Origin: a bacterium
GTDB taxonomy: Bacteria; Krumholzibacteriota; Krumholzibacteriia; LZORAL124-64-63
NCBI GenBank assembly: GCA_018814885.1
Contig: JAHIYU010000143.1
Coordinates: 1 to 64,000 of the forward strand
Direction of reading: 5' to 3'
Length of the DNA: 64,000 nt
The position numbers and the translations under genes are program-made. Shown here one piece after another: positions 43,333 to 52,486 of this stretch. The notes beneath the pieces are model-generated. The model was not told where the DNA came from. It ran no database searches and saw only the letters and a list, made by a program, of their open reading frames with translations. Within the stretch, counting starts at the first letter, position 1, and each line of letters begins with the position of its first letter.

Positions 43333-44269
43333 CAAGTCTTTCACGGCGTGGATGATCCTGGCGGCGTTTATCCTGGCCACCGGGGCGGCGGCGCGCCGGG
43401 ACCGGGCGGATGACGCCTTCTCCGGCGAGCGGGCCATGGCCTTGCTCGAGATGCAGTGCGACATGGGGCCCCGCCTGCCCGGTTCCCCCGGGCACCAGGC
43501 CTTGCGGCTGTCGATCGAGTCTCACGCGGATTCCCTGGGACTGGGCTTTGCCAGCCTTTGTTTCGACCGTGCCGATCCCGGGGGCGGCGGCGCGCTGCAC
43601 CTCTGCAATCTGGTTGTCACCTGCGGGGACGGTGACGGCCCACCCCTCTGGCTGGGCGCCCACTACGACACGCGCCCCCATTGCGATCTGGAGCCTGACC
43701 CCGCCCAGGCGGCCCTGCCGCTGATCGGCGCCAACGACGGCGCCAGCGGCGTGGCCGTCCTGCTGCACCTGGCGGAGTTGTTCGCCGCCGTGCCTCCGTC
43801 GCGGCCGGTAGCCCTGATCTTCTTCGACGGTGAGGACTCCGGCCTGCAGGGCAACCTGTCGAGTTATTGCCTGGGCTCGCAACATCTCGCCGAGCGCTGG
43901 GACGACTTCGGCTCCCCCCTGGCCGGACCGCGCCCGGAAGGCCTCATCGTGATCGACATGGTGGGCGAGCGGGGCCTCGACATTCCGTACGAACCGATGT
44001 CCTGGCGCGCCGCGGGGGACTGGCTGGAGGCAATATTCCACAGGGCCTTCGAGCTGGGCCTGACCGCCTTTCGTCCTGAACCCGGCCGGAACGTCTACGA
44101 CGACCACGTTCCCTTCATCCAGTGCGGTCTGCGGGCCGTGGACCTGATCGATTTCGATTTTCCACAGTGGCACACGACCGGCGACATACCCGCCGTCTGC
44201 GCCCCCGCCAGCCTGGAGCAGGTGGGTCGCTTGCTGGCGGATATCGCGTATCGCCCCCTGGATCATTAA
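43322..44269 (+). CDS. Glutaminyl-peptide cyclotransferase-like M28 family protein
   Basis: 315 residues. TTG 43322 follows GGAGG by six bases inside the 3' end of the sprA-like gene. A signal peptide (MILAAFILATGAAA) exports it. The M28/QC fold shows LGAHYDTRP, the zinc Asp in GANDGASGVAVLL, the catalytic acid pair in FFDGEDSG, DDHVPFIQCGLRAVDLIDFDFPQWHTTGD with the zinc His, and an SxxLxG-type insertion. QC enzymes cyclise N-terminal Gln to pyroglutamate; aminopeptidases of the same fold cannot be excluded. In Bacteroidota, QC modifies many exported proteins, so the link to SprA is suggestive. Confidence 0.8.
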   Translation: MYSSKSFTAWMILAAFILATGAAARRDRADDAFSGERAMALLEMQCDMGPRLPGSPGHQALRLSIESHADSLGLGFASLCFDRADPGGGGALHLCNLVVTCGDGDGPPLWLGAHYDTRPHCDLEPDPAQAALPLIGANDGASGVAVLLHLAELFAAVPPSRPVALIFFDGEDSGLQGNLSSYCLGSQHLAERWDDFGSPLAGPRPEGLIVIDMVGERGLDIPYEPMSWRAAGDWLEAIFHRAFELGLTAFRPEPGRNVYDDHVPFIQCGLRAVDLIDFDFPQWHTTGDIPAVCAPASLEQVGRLLADIAYRPLDH

Positions 44270-44277
44270 CCTGCCGG

Positions 44278-44299
44278 ACGCGCCGACCCGTCGTTTTTT
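44278..44299 (+). terminator. Weak terminator after the QC-like gene
   Basis: GACG at 44278 can pair with CGTC at 44289, followed by a run of six T (44294-44299). The stem is short, so this is tentative. Confidence 0.3.
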
Positions 44300-44301
44300 C
44301 C

Positions 44302-44331
44302 TTGCTACACCCTGTCGGGTGCAGTTACTAT
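44302..44331 (+). promoter_or_regulatory. Putative promoter of the rimP-nusA operon
   Basis: TTGCTA at 44302-44307, an 18-base spacer and TACTAT at 44326-44331, about 118 bases upstream of rimP. It would give a leader of about 110 bases carrying the two hairpins at 44351-44395. Confidence 0.45.
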
Positions 44332-44350
44332 TGTGTCGCTTCAGGAGTGC

Positions 44351-44395
44351 GCCACGCGGCGTGGTTTTTGGAGTGGGCGCAAGTCCACTTCTTTT
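44351..44395 (+). promoter_or_regulatory. Double-hairpin leader upstream of rimP
   Basis: Two hairpins, each followed by a U-rich run. The first has stem CCACG/CGTGG (44352-44364) then TTTTT; the second has stem AGTGGG/TCCACT (44372-44389, loop CGCAAG) then TCTTTTC. Stems of the AGTGGGC-loop-CCCACT type before rimP are something I recall from other bacteria; here they may act as attenuator or processing sites for the operon. Confidence 0.45.
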
Positions 44396-44449
44396 CGTAT
44401 GTGCCCATGACGTGGTGAAACCTGGCGATGTCGGGAAGGTGACTCGACC

Positions 44450-45043
44450 GTGAACCGTTACGAGTTGTCAGCCAGAGTCATCGGTCTGCTCGAGGATCCG
44501 CTCGCCGAACTCGGCTTCGAACTGCTGGACGTGCGCATCTACCAGGGAGGCGGCCGGCTCACGCTGCGCGTCTACCTGGATACCGAGAACGGCGTCTCGG
44601 CTGACGATTGCGCCCGCGCCTCCCGCACGGTGGGCATGCTGCTGGAGGAAACGGATCTGGTGGCGGACGCCTACCTGATCGAGGTGACGTCACCCGGCGT
44701 GAGACGCCCCTTGCGGACACCCGCCCATTTCCGGGGCGCCGTCGGCCAGGACGTCATCCTGAAGGTCTTCGCCGCCAAGGGAGCGCGTTCGCTCAAGGGC
44801 AGGCTGCTCGAGGCCGGCGACACGGAGCTCGTCCTGGAACCCGCCGCCGCGGCCGAACAATCCGGCGCCGAGACGGACGCGAAGGTCCTGCACCTGAAGA
44901 TGGACGAGATACGCGAGGCCAACCTCGACCCGGACTTCGATGTGCAGGCGCTGATCAATGCCGACCGGCGCCGTCGCAAGCAAGACAAGAAACAGGCGCG
45001 CGAACAGCGCCGTGAGCAGAGACGCCGGCCGCGCAAGAGCTAG
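44450..45043 (+). CDS. rimP: Ribosome maturation factor RimP
   Basis: 197 residues. RimP assists 30S assembly. The N-terminal domain has PLAELGFELLDVRIYQGGGRLTLRVYLDTENGVSADDCARASR, and YLIEVTSPGVRRPLRTPAHF is the diagnostic motif. A C-terminal SH3-like part follows, then an unusual Lys/Arg-rich tail (last 35 residues). It starts with GTG; GGGAAGG lies upstream. It leads into nusA after 27 bases, the conserved order. Confidence 0.93.
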   Translation: MNRYELSARVIGLLEDPLAELGFELLDVRIYQGGGRLTLRVYLDTENGVSADDCARASRTVGMLLEETDLVADAYLIEVTSPGVRRPLRTPAHFRGAVGQDVILKVFAAKGARSLKGRLLEAGDTELVLEPAAAAEQSGAETDAKVLHLKMDEIREANLDPDFDVQALINADRRRRKQDKKQAREQRREQRRRPRKS

Positions 45044-45070
45044 GCCTCGGCGTCTGGGGAGATTGAAGCC

Positions 45071-46648
45071 ATGGACTACAACGTCCTCGACGCCCTCGCC
45101 ATGATCACGAGGGAAAAGAACGTGGACCGGTCTATCGTCATCGAGTCGCTCGTGGCTGGTCTGCAGTCCGCCGCCCGCAAGAAGCTGGGCGCCGAGTCGA
45201 TCATCGATGCGCGCGTGGACGAGACCACAGGCGCCATGTCCGTCGAGCTGGTCAAGACCGTGGTCGAGGAGATCGAGGACGAGGACGCCGAGATGACCAT
45301 AGAGGAGGCCCGCGCCGAGTTCGGCAGCCAGGTCCAGATCGGCGACGAGTTGCGCTGGGACCTGCCGCTAGAGGATTTCGGGCGCAATGCGATCCTGGTC
45401 GCGAAGCAGATCCTGGTCCAGAAGGTCAGGGAAGCCGAGCGCTCGCAGATCTTCGACACCTACAGGGACCGCGTGGGCGAGATCATCACCGGCACCGTGC
45501 AGCAGGTGGATCGCGGAAACGTCCTGGTCAATCTCGGGCGCGTGGAGGCCCTGCTGCCCTGGCGCGAACAGATCCGCGGCGAAAAGCAACGACAGGGCGC
45601 GTCCATCCGCTGCCTCGTCATCGAAGCCCTCGACAACGCCAAGGGTCCGCAGATCATTCTGTCGCGCAGCCACCCCGGTTTCCTGAAGCTGCTCTTCGAA
45701 CAGGAAGTGCCGGAGATCCAGGAAGGCATCGTCGAGATCAAGGCGGTGGCGCGGGAACCGGGCTCGCGGTCGAAGATCGCCGTGGTCTCCAACGACGACC
45801 GCGTGGACGCCGTCGGCTCCTGTGTCGGCATGAAGGGCAGCCGCGTGCAGGCCGTCACGCGGGAACTGTCCGGCGAACGCATAGACATCGTGCCCTGGAG
45901 CTCCGAGACCTCGTTGCTGATCAGCCGGGCGCTCAGTCCCGCCGAGGTCAGTAACATCATCCTCAACGAGGCCACGCATGAAGCCACGGTAGTGGTCAAC
46001 GAGGATCAGCTGTCCAAGGCGATCGGCAAGGAGGGCAAGAACGTCCGGCTGGCGGCCAAGCTCACCGAATGGAAGATAGATCTGGTCTCCTCGCGCGAAT
46101 ACCACATCCGTCAGCGGATCAAGTCGGAGGTCTCCATGGAGCTCGAGGAGATGAACGGCGTGACCGAGAGGCTGGCGGGCCTGCTGCGCGAGGCCGGCAT
46201 CCATTCCATCCGGGAACTCGCCCTCGTTCCCACCGAGACTCTGCTCGCGATCCCGGGCATCGGTCCCAAGACGGCGGAATCCCTGCAGGACACCGCTATC
46301 GTGACCATGGAGGAGCTCGATCGCATCATCGAGACCACCGTCGCGGAGGAAGTGGCCAAGGCCGAAGCCGAGGAGAAGCCGCTCTTCGACGAGAGTCTGC
46401 TCGGCGACGAATCCGTAGATGCGGAGGCGGATGCCGAGACGGGCGCGGCGGCCGGCGAGGAAGAGCAGGCCAAGGATGCCTTCCTGGATTTCGACAGCAG
46501 GCTCAACGCGATCGAGTCCGAGGAAGACGCGGCCGCCGAGGAGGATGCCGGCGCTGACGCAGCATCGGCCGCTCCCGCCGGCGAGGATGAGGCGTCGACC
46601 GTTACCGTCAGCGAGGAGGAGCCGGCGGACGAGGAGCCGAAGGTCTGA
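45071..46648 (+). CDS. nusA: Transcription termination/antitermination factor NusA
   Basis: 525 residues. The N-terminal RNA-polymerase-binding domain (1-~130: ALAMITREKNVDRSIVIESLVAGLQSAARKK), S1 domain (~135-200: GEIITGTVQQVDRGNVLVNLG), two KH domains (~200-345: GSCVGMKGSRVQAVTREL; AIGKEGKNVRLAAKLTEW) and a helix-hairpin-helix-like region (LLAIPGIGPKTAESL) are in the usual order. A very acidic tail of about 90 residues closes it. The gene lies between rimP and the infB block, its classical operon. Confidence 0.97.
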   Translation: MDYNVLDALAMITREKNVDRSIVIESLVAGLQSAARKKLGAESIIDARVDETTGAMSVELVKTVVEEIEDEDAEMTIEEARAEFGSQVQIGDELRWDLPLEDFGRNAILVAKQILVQKVREAERSQIFDTYRDRVGEIITGTVQQVDRGNVLVNLGRVEALLPWREQIRGEKQRQGASIRCLVIEALDNAKGPQIILSRSHPGFLKLLFEQEVPEIQEGIVEIKAVAREPGSRSKIAVVSNDDRVDAVGSCVGMKGSRVQAVTRELSGERIDIVPWSSETSLLISRALSPAEVSNIILNEATHEATVVVNEDQLSKAIGKEGKNVRLAAKLTEWKIDLVSSREYHIRQRIKSEVSMELEEMNGVTERLAGLLREAGIHSIRELALVPTETLLAIPGIGPKTAESLQDTAIVTMEELDRIIETTVAEEVAKAEAEEKPLFDESLLGDESVDAEADAETGAAAGEEEQAKDAFLDFDSRLNAIESEEDAAAEEDAGADAASAAPAGEDEASTVTVSEEEPADEEPKV

Positions 46649-46692
46649 ACGACAACTCCGGAATCACCGCGCGATGCGGGAGTGGCGGCGAC

Positions 46693-47064
46693 ATGACGGG
46701 TGGAGCCGGTGTCGACAAGAGCACTTTGCTGAAGCTGCTGGGGTTGGCGCACAGGGCCGGTCGCGTGGCGTGCGGATTCGACGCGGTGGCGCAGCTGGTG
46801 GCGAGGGGACGGCGGCCGCTGGTGATCGTGGCCACTGACGCGAGTCCCGGCCAGCGAGACAAGATACTGCGCTTGCGGCCGGTGCGGGAATTCTGGACCG
46901 ACCGCCTGACCCGTGACGAGCTGGCACCGGCCCTGGGGCGCAAGGAACTGATCGTCGTGGCACTGGCCGACCCGGATTTCCTGCGGGGGCTGGGCAGCGG
47001 CAAGAGCGGCAAGCGTCCCCGCAAGGCACGGGGAGCGCGACGGCGACCGTCCGACGGGAAGTGA
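46693..47064 (+). CDS. L7Ae/L30e-family ribosome-associated protein (YlxQ-like)
   Basis: 123 residues. LLKLLGLAHRAGRVACGFDAVAQLV, LVIVATDASPGQRDKI and ELIVVALADPDFLRGL follow the L7Ae/L30e RNA-binding fold found between nusA and infB in many bacteria (YlxQ). The C-terminus is basic. The YlxR gene that normally lies before it is missing: only 44 bases separate nusA from this start. The infB frame overlaps its end by four bases, but the true infB start is downstream. Confidence 0.8.
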   Translation: MTGGAGVDKSTLLKLLGLAHRAGRVACGFDAVAQLVARGRRPLVIVATDASPGQRDKILRLRPVREFWTDRLTRDELAPALGRKELIVVALADPDFLRGLGSGKSGKRPRKARGARRRPSDGK

Positions 47065-47132
47065 CCGGCCGGCGCCTTGTGGCCGCGAATCGGGTATTTG
47101 AACGCGTTCGGCGCGGATGGAGGTTGATCGCC

Positions 47133-50012
47133 TTGGTCAGGAAGCTCAGGGTTTACGAACTCGCCAAGCATTACGGCGTGGAAAGCCCGACCATACTCAA
47201 GATGATGCGCGACATGCACGCCGAGGCCAAGAGCCACATGAGCGTGGTGGAAGACGACATCATCGTCCGCGTCCACGCCACCTTCCAGCACAAGCGCGAG
47301 TTGATGCGCGTCAACTACGCCAAGGCCCACAACCTGGATCCGGAGAAGCTGAAGCACGTCGCCAGCTTCATGCCCCTCGAGATGCCGCAGCCGCCGGAAG
47401 AGCCAGAGAAGGAGCAGAAGGCGGCCAAGAAGAAGCCGACCCAGAAGAAGACGGCGAAGAAGAGGGTCGCGAAGAAAAAGGCGGCCAAGAAGACCACTGC
47501 CACGAAGAAGAAGGTGGCCAAGAAGAAGACCGTCGCCAAGAAGAAGGCGCCGCCCCAGACCGACGACGTCGGCGAGACCGTCCCGCAGGTCGCGGCCAAG
47601 GCGCCCGTGCGCGGGACGCGCATCATCAAGAAGGCCGACGTGGAGGCTTCCAGGGCCGAGGCGGAAGCCGAGGCCAAGGCCGCCGAGGAGGCCGCCGAGG
47701 CCGAGACGCCCGCGGCCGAAGCCGGCACAGCCCCCGCAGAGCGGGGCGAAGCCAAGGCGAGCGGGGACGAGGAAGGGGCCGCAGGGTCCGAGGAGACGGC
47801 CCGACAAGCCGCCGGGCCCGCAGCCGAAAAGCGCAAGCCCGTCAAAAAGCGACCGCGGCGCACCGCCAAGATCATTCGCATGGGCGAGGGCGTGGTGACA
47901 ACGACCACCGGCAAGGAGCAGCCCGCCGGCCGGCCGGCCAAGAAGGACAAGGCCCCGCAACCGGAGCAGACCTGGAGCTGGGGAGAAGTACGGCGCGACC
48001 TGACCGGCAGGAAGGGACGCATCGGTTCCGAGGTCAAGGACTCGGTGCGCGAGTCCGTGCAGGCTGCCATGCAGAAACGGCAGGAAATGCGCGTCCAGCA
48101 GCCGGACACGGCTCGCAAGCGCCGGCGCAACAAGAAGAAGGTCGACGAGGTCGCCGTCGCCCAGAGCGTGAAGCAGACCCTGGCCCAGATGGGCGGCGCC
48201 AAGGGCGGCAAGCGCAAGCACAAGAAGGCGGACGACGGTGAAGGCCTCGGCGTGGCGCAGCACATGCTCTGCGTGACGGAGTACATCACGGTGCAGGAGC
48301 TGGCGGAGAAATTCGAGGTTCCGCCCCGCGACCTCATCACCAAGCTCTTCGGCATCGGCTTGATGGCGACCATGAACCAGAGGCTGGACAAGGACCAGAT
48401 AGAATTGTTGGCCGAGGAATTCGAGAAGGAAGTCGAGTTCCTGTCCGAGTTCGGCGAGGACGAGCTCGCGCGCGAGGCAGTCGACGTGGGCGAGCTGGAG
48501 CACAGGGCGCCGGTGGTGACGGTCATGGGCCACGTGGACCACGGCAAGACCTCGCTGCTGGACTACATCCGCAAGACGAACGTGATCGCCGGCGAGGCGG
48601 GGGGCATCACCCAGCACATCGGCGCCTACCGCGTGATGACACCGGGCGGTCCGATCACCTTCCTGGATACGCCGGGCCACGAAGCCTTCAGCGCCATGCG
48701 TGCGCGCGGCGCCCAGGTGACCGATATCGTGATCCTCGTGGTCGCGGCCGACGACCGGATCATGCCCCAGACCATAGAGGCCATCAATCACGCCAAGTCG
48801 GCCGGCGTTCCCATCATCGTGGCCGTGAACAAGATCGATCTGCCCGGTGCGCGTCCCGATCTCGTCAAGCAGGACCTGCTCAATCACGCGATCGTGGTCG
48901 AGGAGTTCGGCGGCGAGGTGCTCAGCGCCGAGATCTCGGCGAAGAAGGGCACGAGAATCGACAAGCTGCTCGAACTGGTACATCTCCAGTCCGAGGTCCT
49001 GGAGTTGCAGGCCTCGAGCCAGGGACCGGCGCTCGGCACGGTGGTCGAGGCATCCAAGGAACCCGGGCGCGGCGTGATCTTCACGGTGCTGGTAGAGCAG
49101 GGTACGCTCCGCGTGGGCGACAATTTCCTGGTGGGACTGCAGGATGGCAAGGTCCGCGCCCTGCTGGACGAACGCGGCGACCCCATCGAGAAGGTCTGTC
49201 CCGGCGAACCGGCAGTGGTGCTGGGCGCCAGCGACGTCCCGCTCGCAGGAGACCGCCTGCACGTTCTCGGTTCCGAGCGCGAGGTGCGCGACATCGCGGC
49301 CAAGCGACGCCAGCTGCAGCGCGTGCAGCAGTTCTCGGCCCCCCAGAGGACGATCACGCTGGACAATCTCGCCGAACTTGTGGCGGACAAGGACATCAAG
49401 GAGTTGCCCCTGATCGTCAAGGGCGACGTGGCGGGCTCCGTGGAGGCCATCTGCGACTCCCTGCTGCAGCTCAACACCGAGGAAGTCCAGGTGAAGATCG
49501 TCCACAAGGGCGTCGGCGCCATCAACGAGTCCGACGTCCTGCTGGCTTCCAACACGGGCGCCATGATCGTGGGCTTCCACATGCGTCCGGGCGCGGCGAT
49601 CATGGACTTCGCCGCGAGCCAGCACGTCACCATCGAGAACTTCGACATCATCTACGAAGTGGTCGATACCATGAAGAAGGCCATGGCCGGCCTGCTCGAC
49701 GCCGTCAAGCGCGAGGTCAGCACCGGCTCCGCCGAGGTGCGCCAGGTTTTCCGCATACCCAAGCTCGGTTCCGTGGCCGGATCCTACGTCATCGAGGGCA
49801 CGATCATCCGCAATTCGCTGGTGCGGCTCGTGCGTGACGAGGTGATGATCTTCGAAGGCCGGATCAATTCGCTCAAGCGCTTCAAGGAAGATGCGAAGGA
49901 GGTCCAGGCGGGCTACGAATGCGGTATCGGCCTGGAGAATTTCCACGATCTCCAGGACGGCGACATCATCGAGACCTACCGGATCGAGGAAGAGAAGCGC
50001 TTGGAGCTCTGA
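47133..50012 (+). CDS. infB: Translation initiation factor IF-2
   Basis: 959 residues. TTG 47133 gives [17 protein letters not shown], a standard IF2 N-terminal domain, with GGAGG nine bases upstream; the longer frame from 47061 is rejected. A long disordered linker (~85-400) is rich in Lys/Ala repeats and acidic stretches. A second IF2_N-like domain ([20 protein letters not shown]) precedes the GTPase: G1 GHVDHGKTS at about 466, G3 DTPGHE and G4 NKID. Domains II-IV follow, including the C-terminal initiator-tRNA-binding barrel. It delivers fMet-tRNA to the 30S subunit. Confidence 0.97.
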   Translation: MVRKLRVYELAKHYGVESPTILKMMRDMHAEAKSHMSVVEDDIIVRVHATFQHKRELMRVNYAKAHNLDPEKLKHVASFMPLEMPQPPEEPEKEQKAAKKKPTQKKTAKKRVAKKKAAKKTTATKKKVAKKKTVAKKKAPPQTDDVGETVPQVAAKAPVRGTRIIKKADVEASRAEAEAEAKAAEEAAEAETPAAEAGTAPAERGEAKASGDEEGAAGSEETARQAAGPAAEKRKPVKKRPRRTAKIIRMGEGVVTTTTGKEQPAGRPAKKDKAPQPEQTWSWGEVRRDLTGRKGRIGSEVKDSVRESVQAAMQKRQEMRVQQPDTARKRRRNKKKVDEVAVAQSVKQTLAQMGGAKGGKRKHKKADDGEGLGVAQHMLCVTEYITVQELAEKFEVPPRDLITKLFGIGLMATMNQRLDKDQIELLAEEFEKEVEFLSEFGEDELAREAVDVGELEHRAPVVTVMGHVDHGKTSLLDYIRKTNVIAGEAGGITQHIGAYRVMTPGGPITFLDTPGHEAFSAMRARGAQVTDIVILVVAADDRIMPQTIEAINHAKSAGVPIIVAVNKIDLPGARPDLVKQDLLNHAIVVEEFGGEVLSAEISAKKGTRIDKLLELVHLQSEVLELQASSQGPALGTVVEASKEPGRGVIFTVLVEQGTLRVGDNFLVGLQDGKVRALLDERGDPIEKVCPGEPAVVLGASDVPLAGDRLHVLGSEREVRDIAAKRRQLQRVQQFSAPQRTITLDNLAELVADKDIKELPLIVKGDVAGSVEAICDSLLQLNTEEVQVKIVHKGVGAINESDVLLASNTGAMIVGFHMRPGAAIMDFAASQHVTIENFDIIYEVVDTMKKAMAGLLDAVKREVSTGSAEVRQVFRIPKLGSVAGSYVIEGTIIRNSLVRLVRDEVMIFEGRINSLKRFKEDAKEVQAGYECGIGLENFHDLQDGDIIETYRIEEEKRLEL

Positions 50013-50018
50013 TCGGCC

Positions 50019-51422
50019 ATGGACCCGTACAAGCTGCAGAGACAGGGCGCCGCCATACGCAAGGTGCTCGCCGAGCTGATCACGACCGATGTCAAGGATC
50101 CCCGCGTGGGCTTCGTGTCCATCTTGCGCGTGGAGTTGAACCGCGACCAGACGGTGGCCGAGGTCCTCTTCTCGGTGATAGGCGGCGACGAAGACCGCCG
50201 GGACACCCTCGCCGGCCTCAAGAAGGCGCGCGGTTTCCTCCAGGGCAGGCTTAGCGACATCCTGCGTCTGCGTCATACGCCGGACCTGCGTTTCGTCTAC
50301 GACGACTCGGCAGACCGGGGCATGGGCGTGGACAACATCCTGGCCGAGTTGTCGGCCCGGGGGGAATTCGAGGACGAGGCGATGCGCAACCGCAAGCGGA
50401 CGCTGGGTTCGCTGGAGCCGCCGGCCGATCTCCTGCGGGCCCTCGGTGCCGGACGGCGCTGCTGGATCGTCCCCCACTGGAATCCCGATCCCGACAGCAT
50501 GGGCTCCGCGCTGGCCCTGGCAGAGGCCCTGCAGGCGTCGGGCAAGGAAGCCGTCGTCTTCACGTATCCCGACCCGCCTTACGGTTTCGCGAGCTTGCCG
50601 GGCTACGGAGACACCGTTCCCGCCGCAAGGGCCGCCGAGCTGCTGCTCGACGCACCTCCCGATCTCCTGCTCATGTGCGATTGCCATCACCTGAGCCGCG
50701 CGGGGGAGGACCTGGCTCCCCGGCTCAATAGCATCGGGGAGGTCTGGTGCATCGATCACCACATGATCGCGGACGGATCGGCCCCGCTGCAGGGATGGAT
50801 CGAACCCCTCGCGAGTGCGGCCAGCCTGCTGGTCCTGCGTGTCGTCGAGGCGCTGGCGTCCGGCGATGTCCCGGGTGCCGACCCCTTCGAGATGACCACG
50901 GACATGGCGACGAACATCTACGCGGGGCTCTACGCGGATACCGGCGGCTTCCGTTTTCCCAACGTGCTGCCCCTGACCTTCGAGGCCGCCGGGCGCCTCG
51001 CCTCCGCCGGCGTGGACACGGCCGTCGTGGCGGAGCAGATGCTCCACCAGAGATCGCGACCGGCCACGGAGCTCCTGAAGCTCGTGATGGCCACCTTCGA
51101 GTTCCACGGTCGGGGTCGCATCCTCACCCTGCGGGCCGACAAGCGCATGATGTCCGAGACGGGCACCTCCATGTCCGACACCGAGGGCATCATCGGCCTG
51201 GCCTCGGGCACGGCCGGCGTCCGCTTCGTCGTCTTCCTCAAGGAGCGCGACGACGGCCTGTGGCGCATCTCGCTGCGCGCCACCGACGGCGGCGACGTGC
51301 AGCGTCTGGCTGCCCGGTACGACGGGGGCGGGCACGTCCTGGCCGCTGGATGCACCATCGCCGGGGATCCCTACGAGATCACCAACGACCTGGTGGCAGC
51401 CCTGTCCGAACAACTGACCTAG
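50019..51422 (+). CDS. Fusion of ribosome-binding factor A and a DHH/NrnA-type phosphoesterase
   Basis: 467 residues in one uninterrupted frame. Residues 1-~118 are RbfA (IRKVLAELITTDVKDPRVGFVSILRVELNRD, LRHTPDLRFVYDDSADRG), a 30S maturation factor. From about 145 the chain is a DHH/DHHA1 phosphoesterase of the oligoribonuclease/pAp-phosphatase type: HWNPDPDSMGS (His153, Asn155, Asp157, Asp159), CDCHH, IDHH, YADTGGFRF and DHHA1 GGGHVLAAG. In many bacteria rbfA, a nrnA-like gene and truB are separate neighbours; here the first two are joined. It follows infB by six bases and precedes truB. Confidence 0.88.
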   Translation: MDPYKLQRQGAAIRKVLAELITTDVKDPRVGFVSILRVELNRDQTVAEVLFSVIGGDEDRRDTLAGLKKARGFLQGRLSDILRLRHTPDLRFVYDDSADRGMGVDNILAELSARGEFEDEAMRNRKRTLGSLEPPADLLRALGAGRRCWIVPHWNPDPDSMGSALALAEALQASGKEAVVFTYPDPPYGFASLPGYGDTVPAARAAELLLDAPPDLLLMCDCHHLSRAGEDLAPRLNSIGEVWCIDHHMIADGSAPLQGWIEPLASAASLLVLRVVEALASGDVPGADPFEMTTDMATNIYAGLYADTGGFRFPNVLPLTFEAAGRLASAGVDTAVVAEQMLHQRSRPATELLKLVMATFEFHGRGRILTLRADKRMMSETGTSMSDTEGIIGLASGTAGVRFVVFLKERDDGLWRISLRATDGGDVQRLAARYDGGGHVLAAGCTIAGDPYEITNDLVAALSEQLT

Positions 51423-51451
51423 TCCGGGTCGATTGACCGCGGGGGAACGGT

Positions 51452-52486
51452 ATGGCTGCGCCGCACAGGGGCTTCCTGCTGATCGACAAGCCGCGGGGCG
51501 TTTCCTCGCACGGCGTCGTCGAGACGGTGCGCCGCGTCCTCGCTCCGGGCACCCGCCGTCGCGGCGCCGGACGCTTTCGCTGCGGACACGCCGGCACGCT
51601 CGATCCTCTAGCCACCGGCCTCCTCTTGATACTCTGCGGCCCCGAGACCAGGTTGTCCCGTTTCCTCCTGGGACATGACAAGCGCTATCGCTTCACCTTG
51701 AGGCTCGGCGTGTCCACCGACACGCTGGACGCCGACGGCGAGGAAGTGGCCACCGGCGGGGCCGATTATTGCGCGGCCGACGTCGCTGCCGCCCTCGACG
51801 CGTTCCGCGGCGAGTCCCAGCAGGTGCCGCCGGTCATCTCGGCTTTGAAGCGGGGTGGCCGGCCCATGTACGCACTCGCGCGTGGCGGCGGGGACGTGCC
51901 GGAGCTGGCCGGCAGGCCGGTGCGTATCCATGACATCGGGGTCTGTGGCGAGGCGCGAAGACGCGCCGCACGGCACGGGGAGGTCTGCGACGTGGACCTT
52001 TCGGTGCACTGCGCCAGCGGCACCTACATCCGCTCGCTGGCCCGCGACATCGCCGCGGCCCTCGGTACGGTGGGCCACGTGTTCGAGCTGCGTCGCACGG
52101 CGATCGGCCCTTTCGAGGTTGCGGAAGCGCTCGGCGCCGCTAGAATGCACGATGCCGAGGCCTTGGCCGGCGCGCTGCGTCCCGCTGTCGTGGCGTTGCC
52201 AGAGATGCCGGCGCTGGCCGTCACGGCCGCCGAGGCCGCGGCCCTGCGCCAGGGCATCCAGCCGGAGACCGCGTGGCTGGCGCGTCTGCCGGAACCTCCC
52301 GTCGCCTGGCCGTCGGGGATGGGGGAGTTTTTCCGGATGGTCGACGCGGCCGGCGACCTGGTGGCCGTCGGAGAGTTGGCGCACCCGAGCGACGGGGCGA
52401 ACGGGGGACCGGTGCCGCCCCGCATCGCCGCGGTCTTTCCTCCGCAGCCCGGTGAGAGTGAAAGGGATCGAGGATCTTGCGACTGA
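51452..52486 (+). CDS. truB: tRNA pseudouridine-55 synthase
   Basis: 344 residues. TruB makes pseudouridine 55 in the T-loop of tRNAs. The catalytic Asp51 is in GHAGTLDPLATGLL; FLLIDKPRGVSSHGVV, KRYRFTLRLGVSTDTLDADG, VPPVISALKRGGRPMYALAR and CASGTYIRSLARDIA are family motifs. A C-terminal PUA-like part follows (ALRQGIQPE). ATG 51452 follows GGGGGAACGGT. The end overlaps ribF by ten bases. Confidence 0.95.
   Translation: MAAPHRGFLLIDKPRGVSSHGVVETVRRVLAPGTRRRGAGRFRCGHAGTLDPLATGLLLILCGPETRLSRFLLGHDKRYRFTLRLGVSTDTLDADGEEVATGGADYCAADVAAALDAFRGESQQVPPVISALKRGGRPMYALARGGGDVPELAGRPVRIHDIGVCGEARRRAARHGEVCDVDLSVHCASGTYIRSLARDIAAALGTVGHVFELRRTAIGPFEVAEALGAARMHDAEALAGALRPAVVALPEMPALAVTAAEAAALRQGIQPETAWLARLPEPPVAWPSGMGEFFRMVDAAGDLVAVGELAHPSDGANGGPVPPRIAAVFPPQPGESERDRGSCD

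Noticed and set aside
46608..51413. 1601-codon open frame on the minus strand opposite infB and rbfA-DHH
   Set aside because: It mirrors real plus-strand genes in GC-rich DNA; the translation is Asp/His/Arg/Gly-rich without any domain, while infB and rbfA-DHH are clear.
50019..51422. RbfA-DHH as a frameshift artefact
   Set aside because: The frame is continuous with normal linker composition and intact motifs on both sides; an artefact would more often break a frame. It is kept as a fusion, with a read check suggested.
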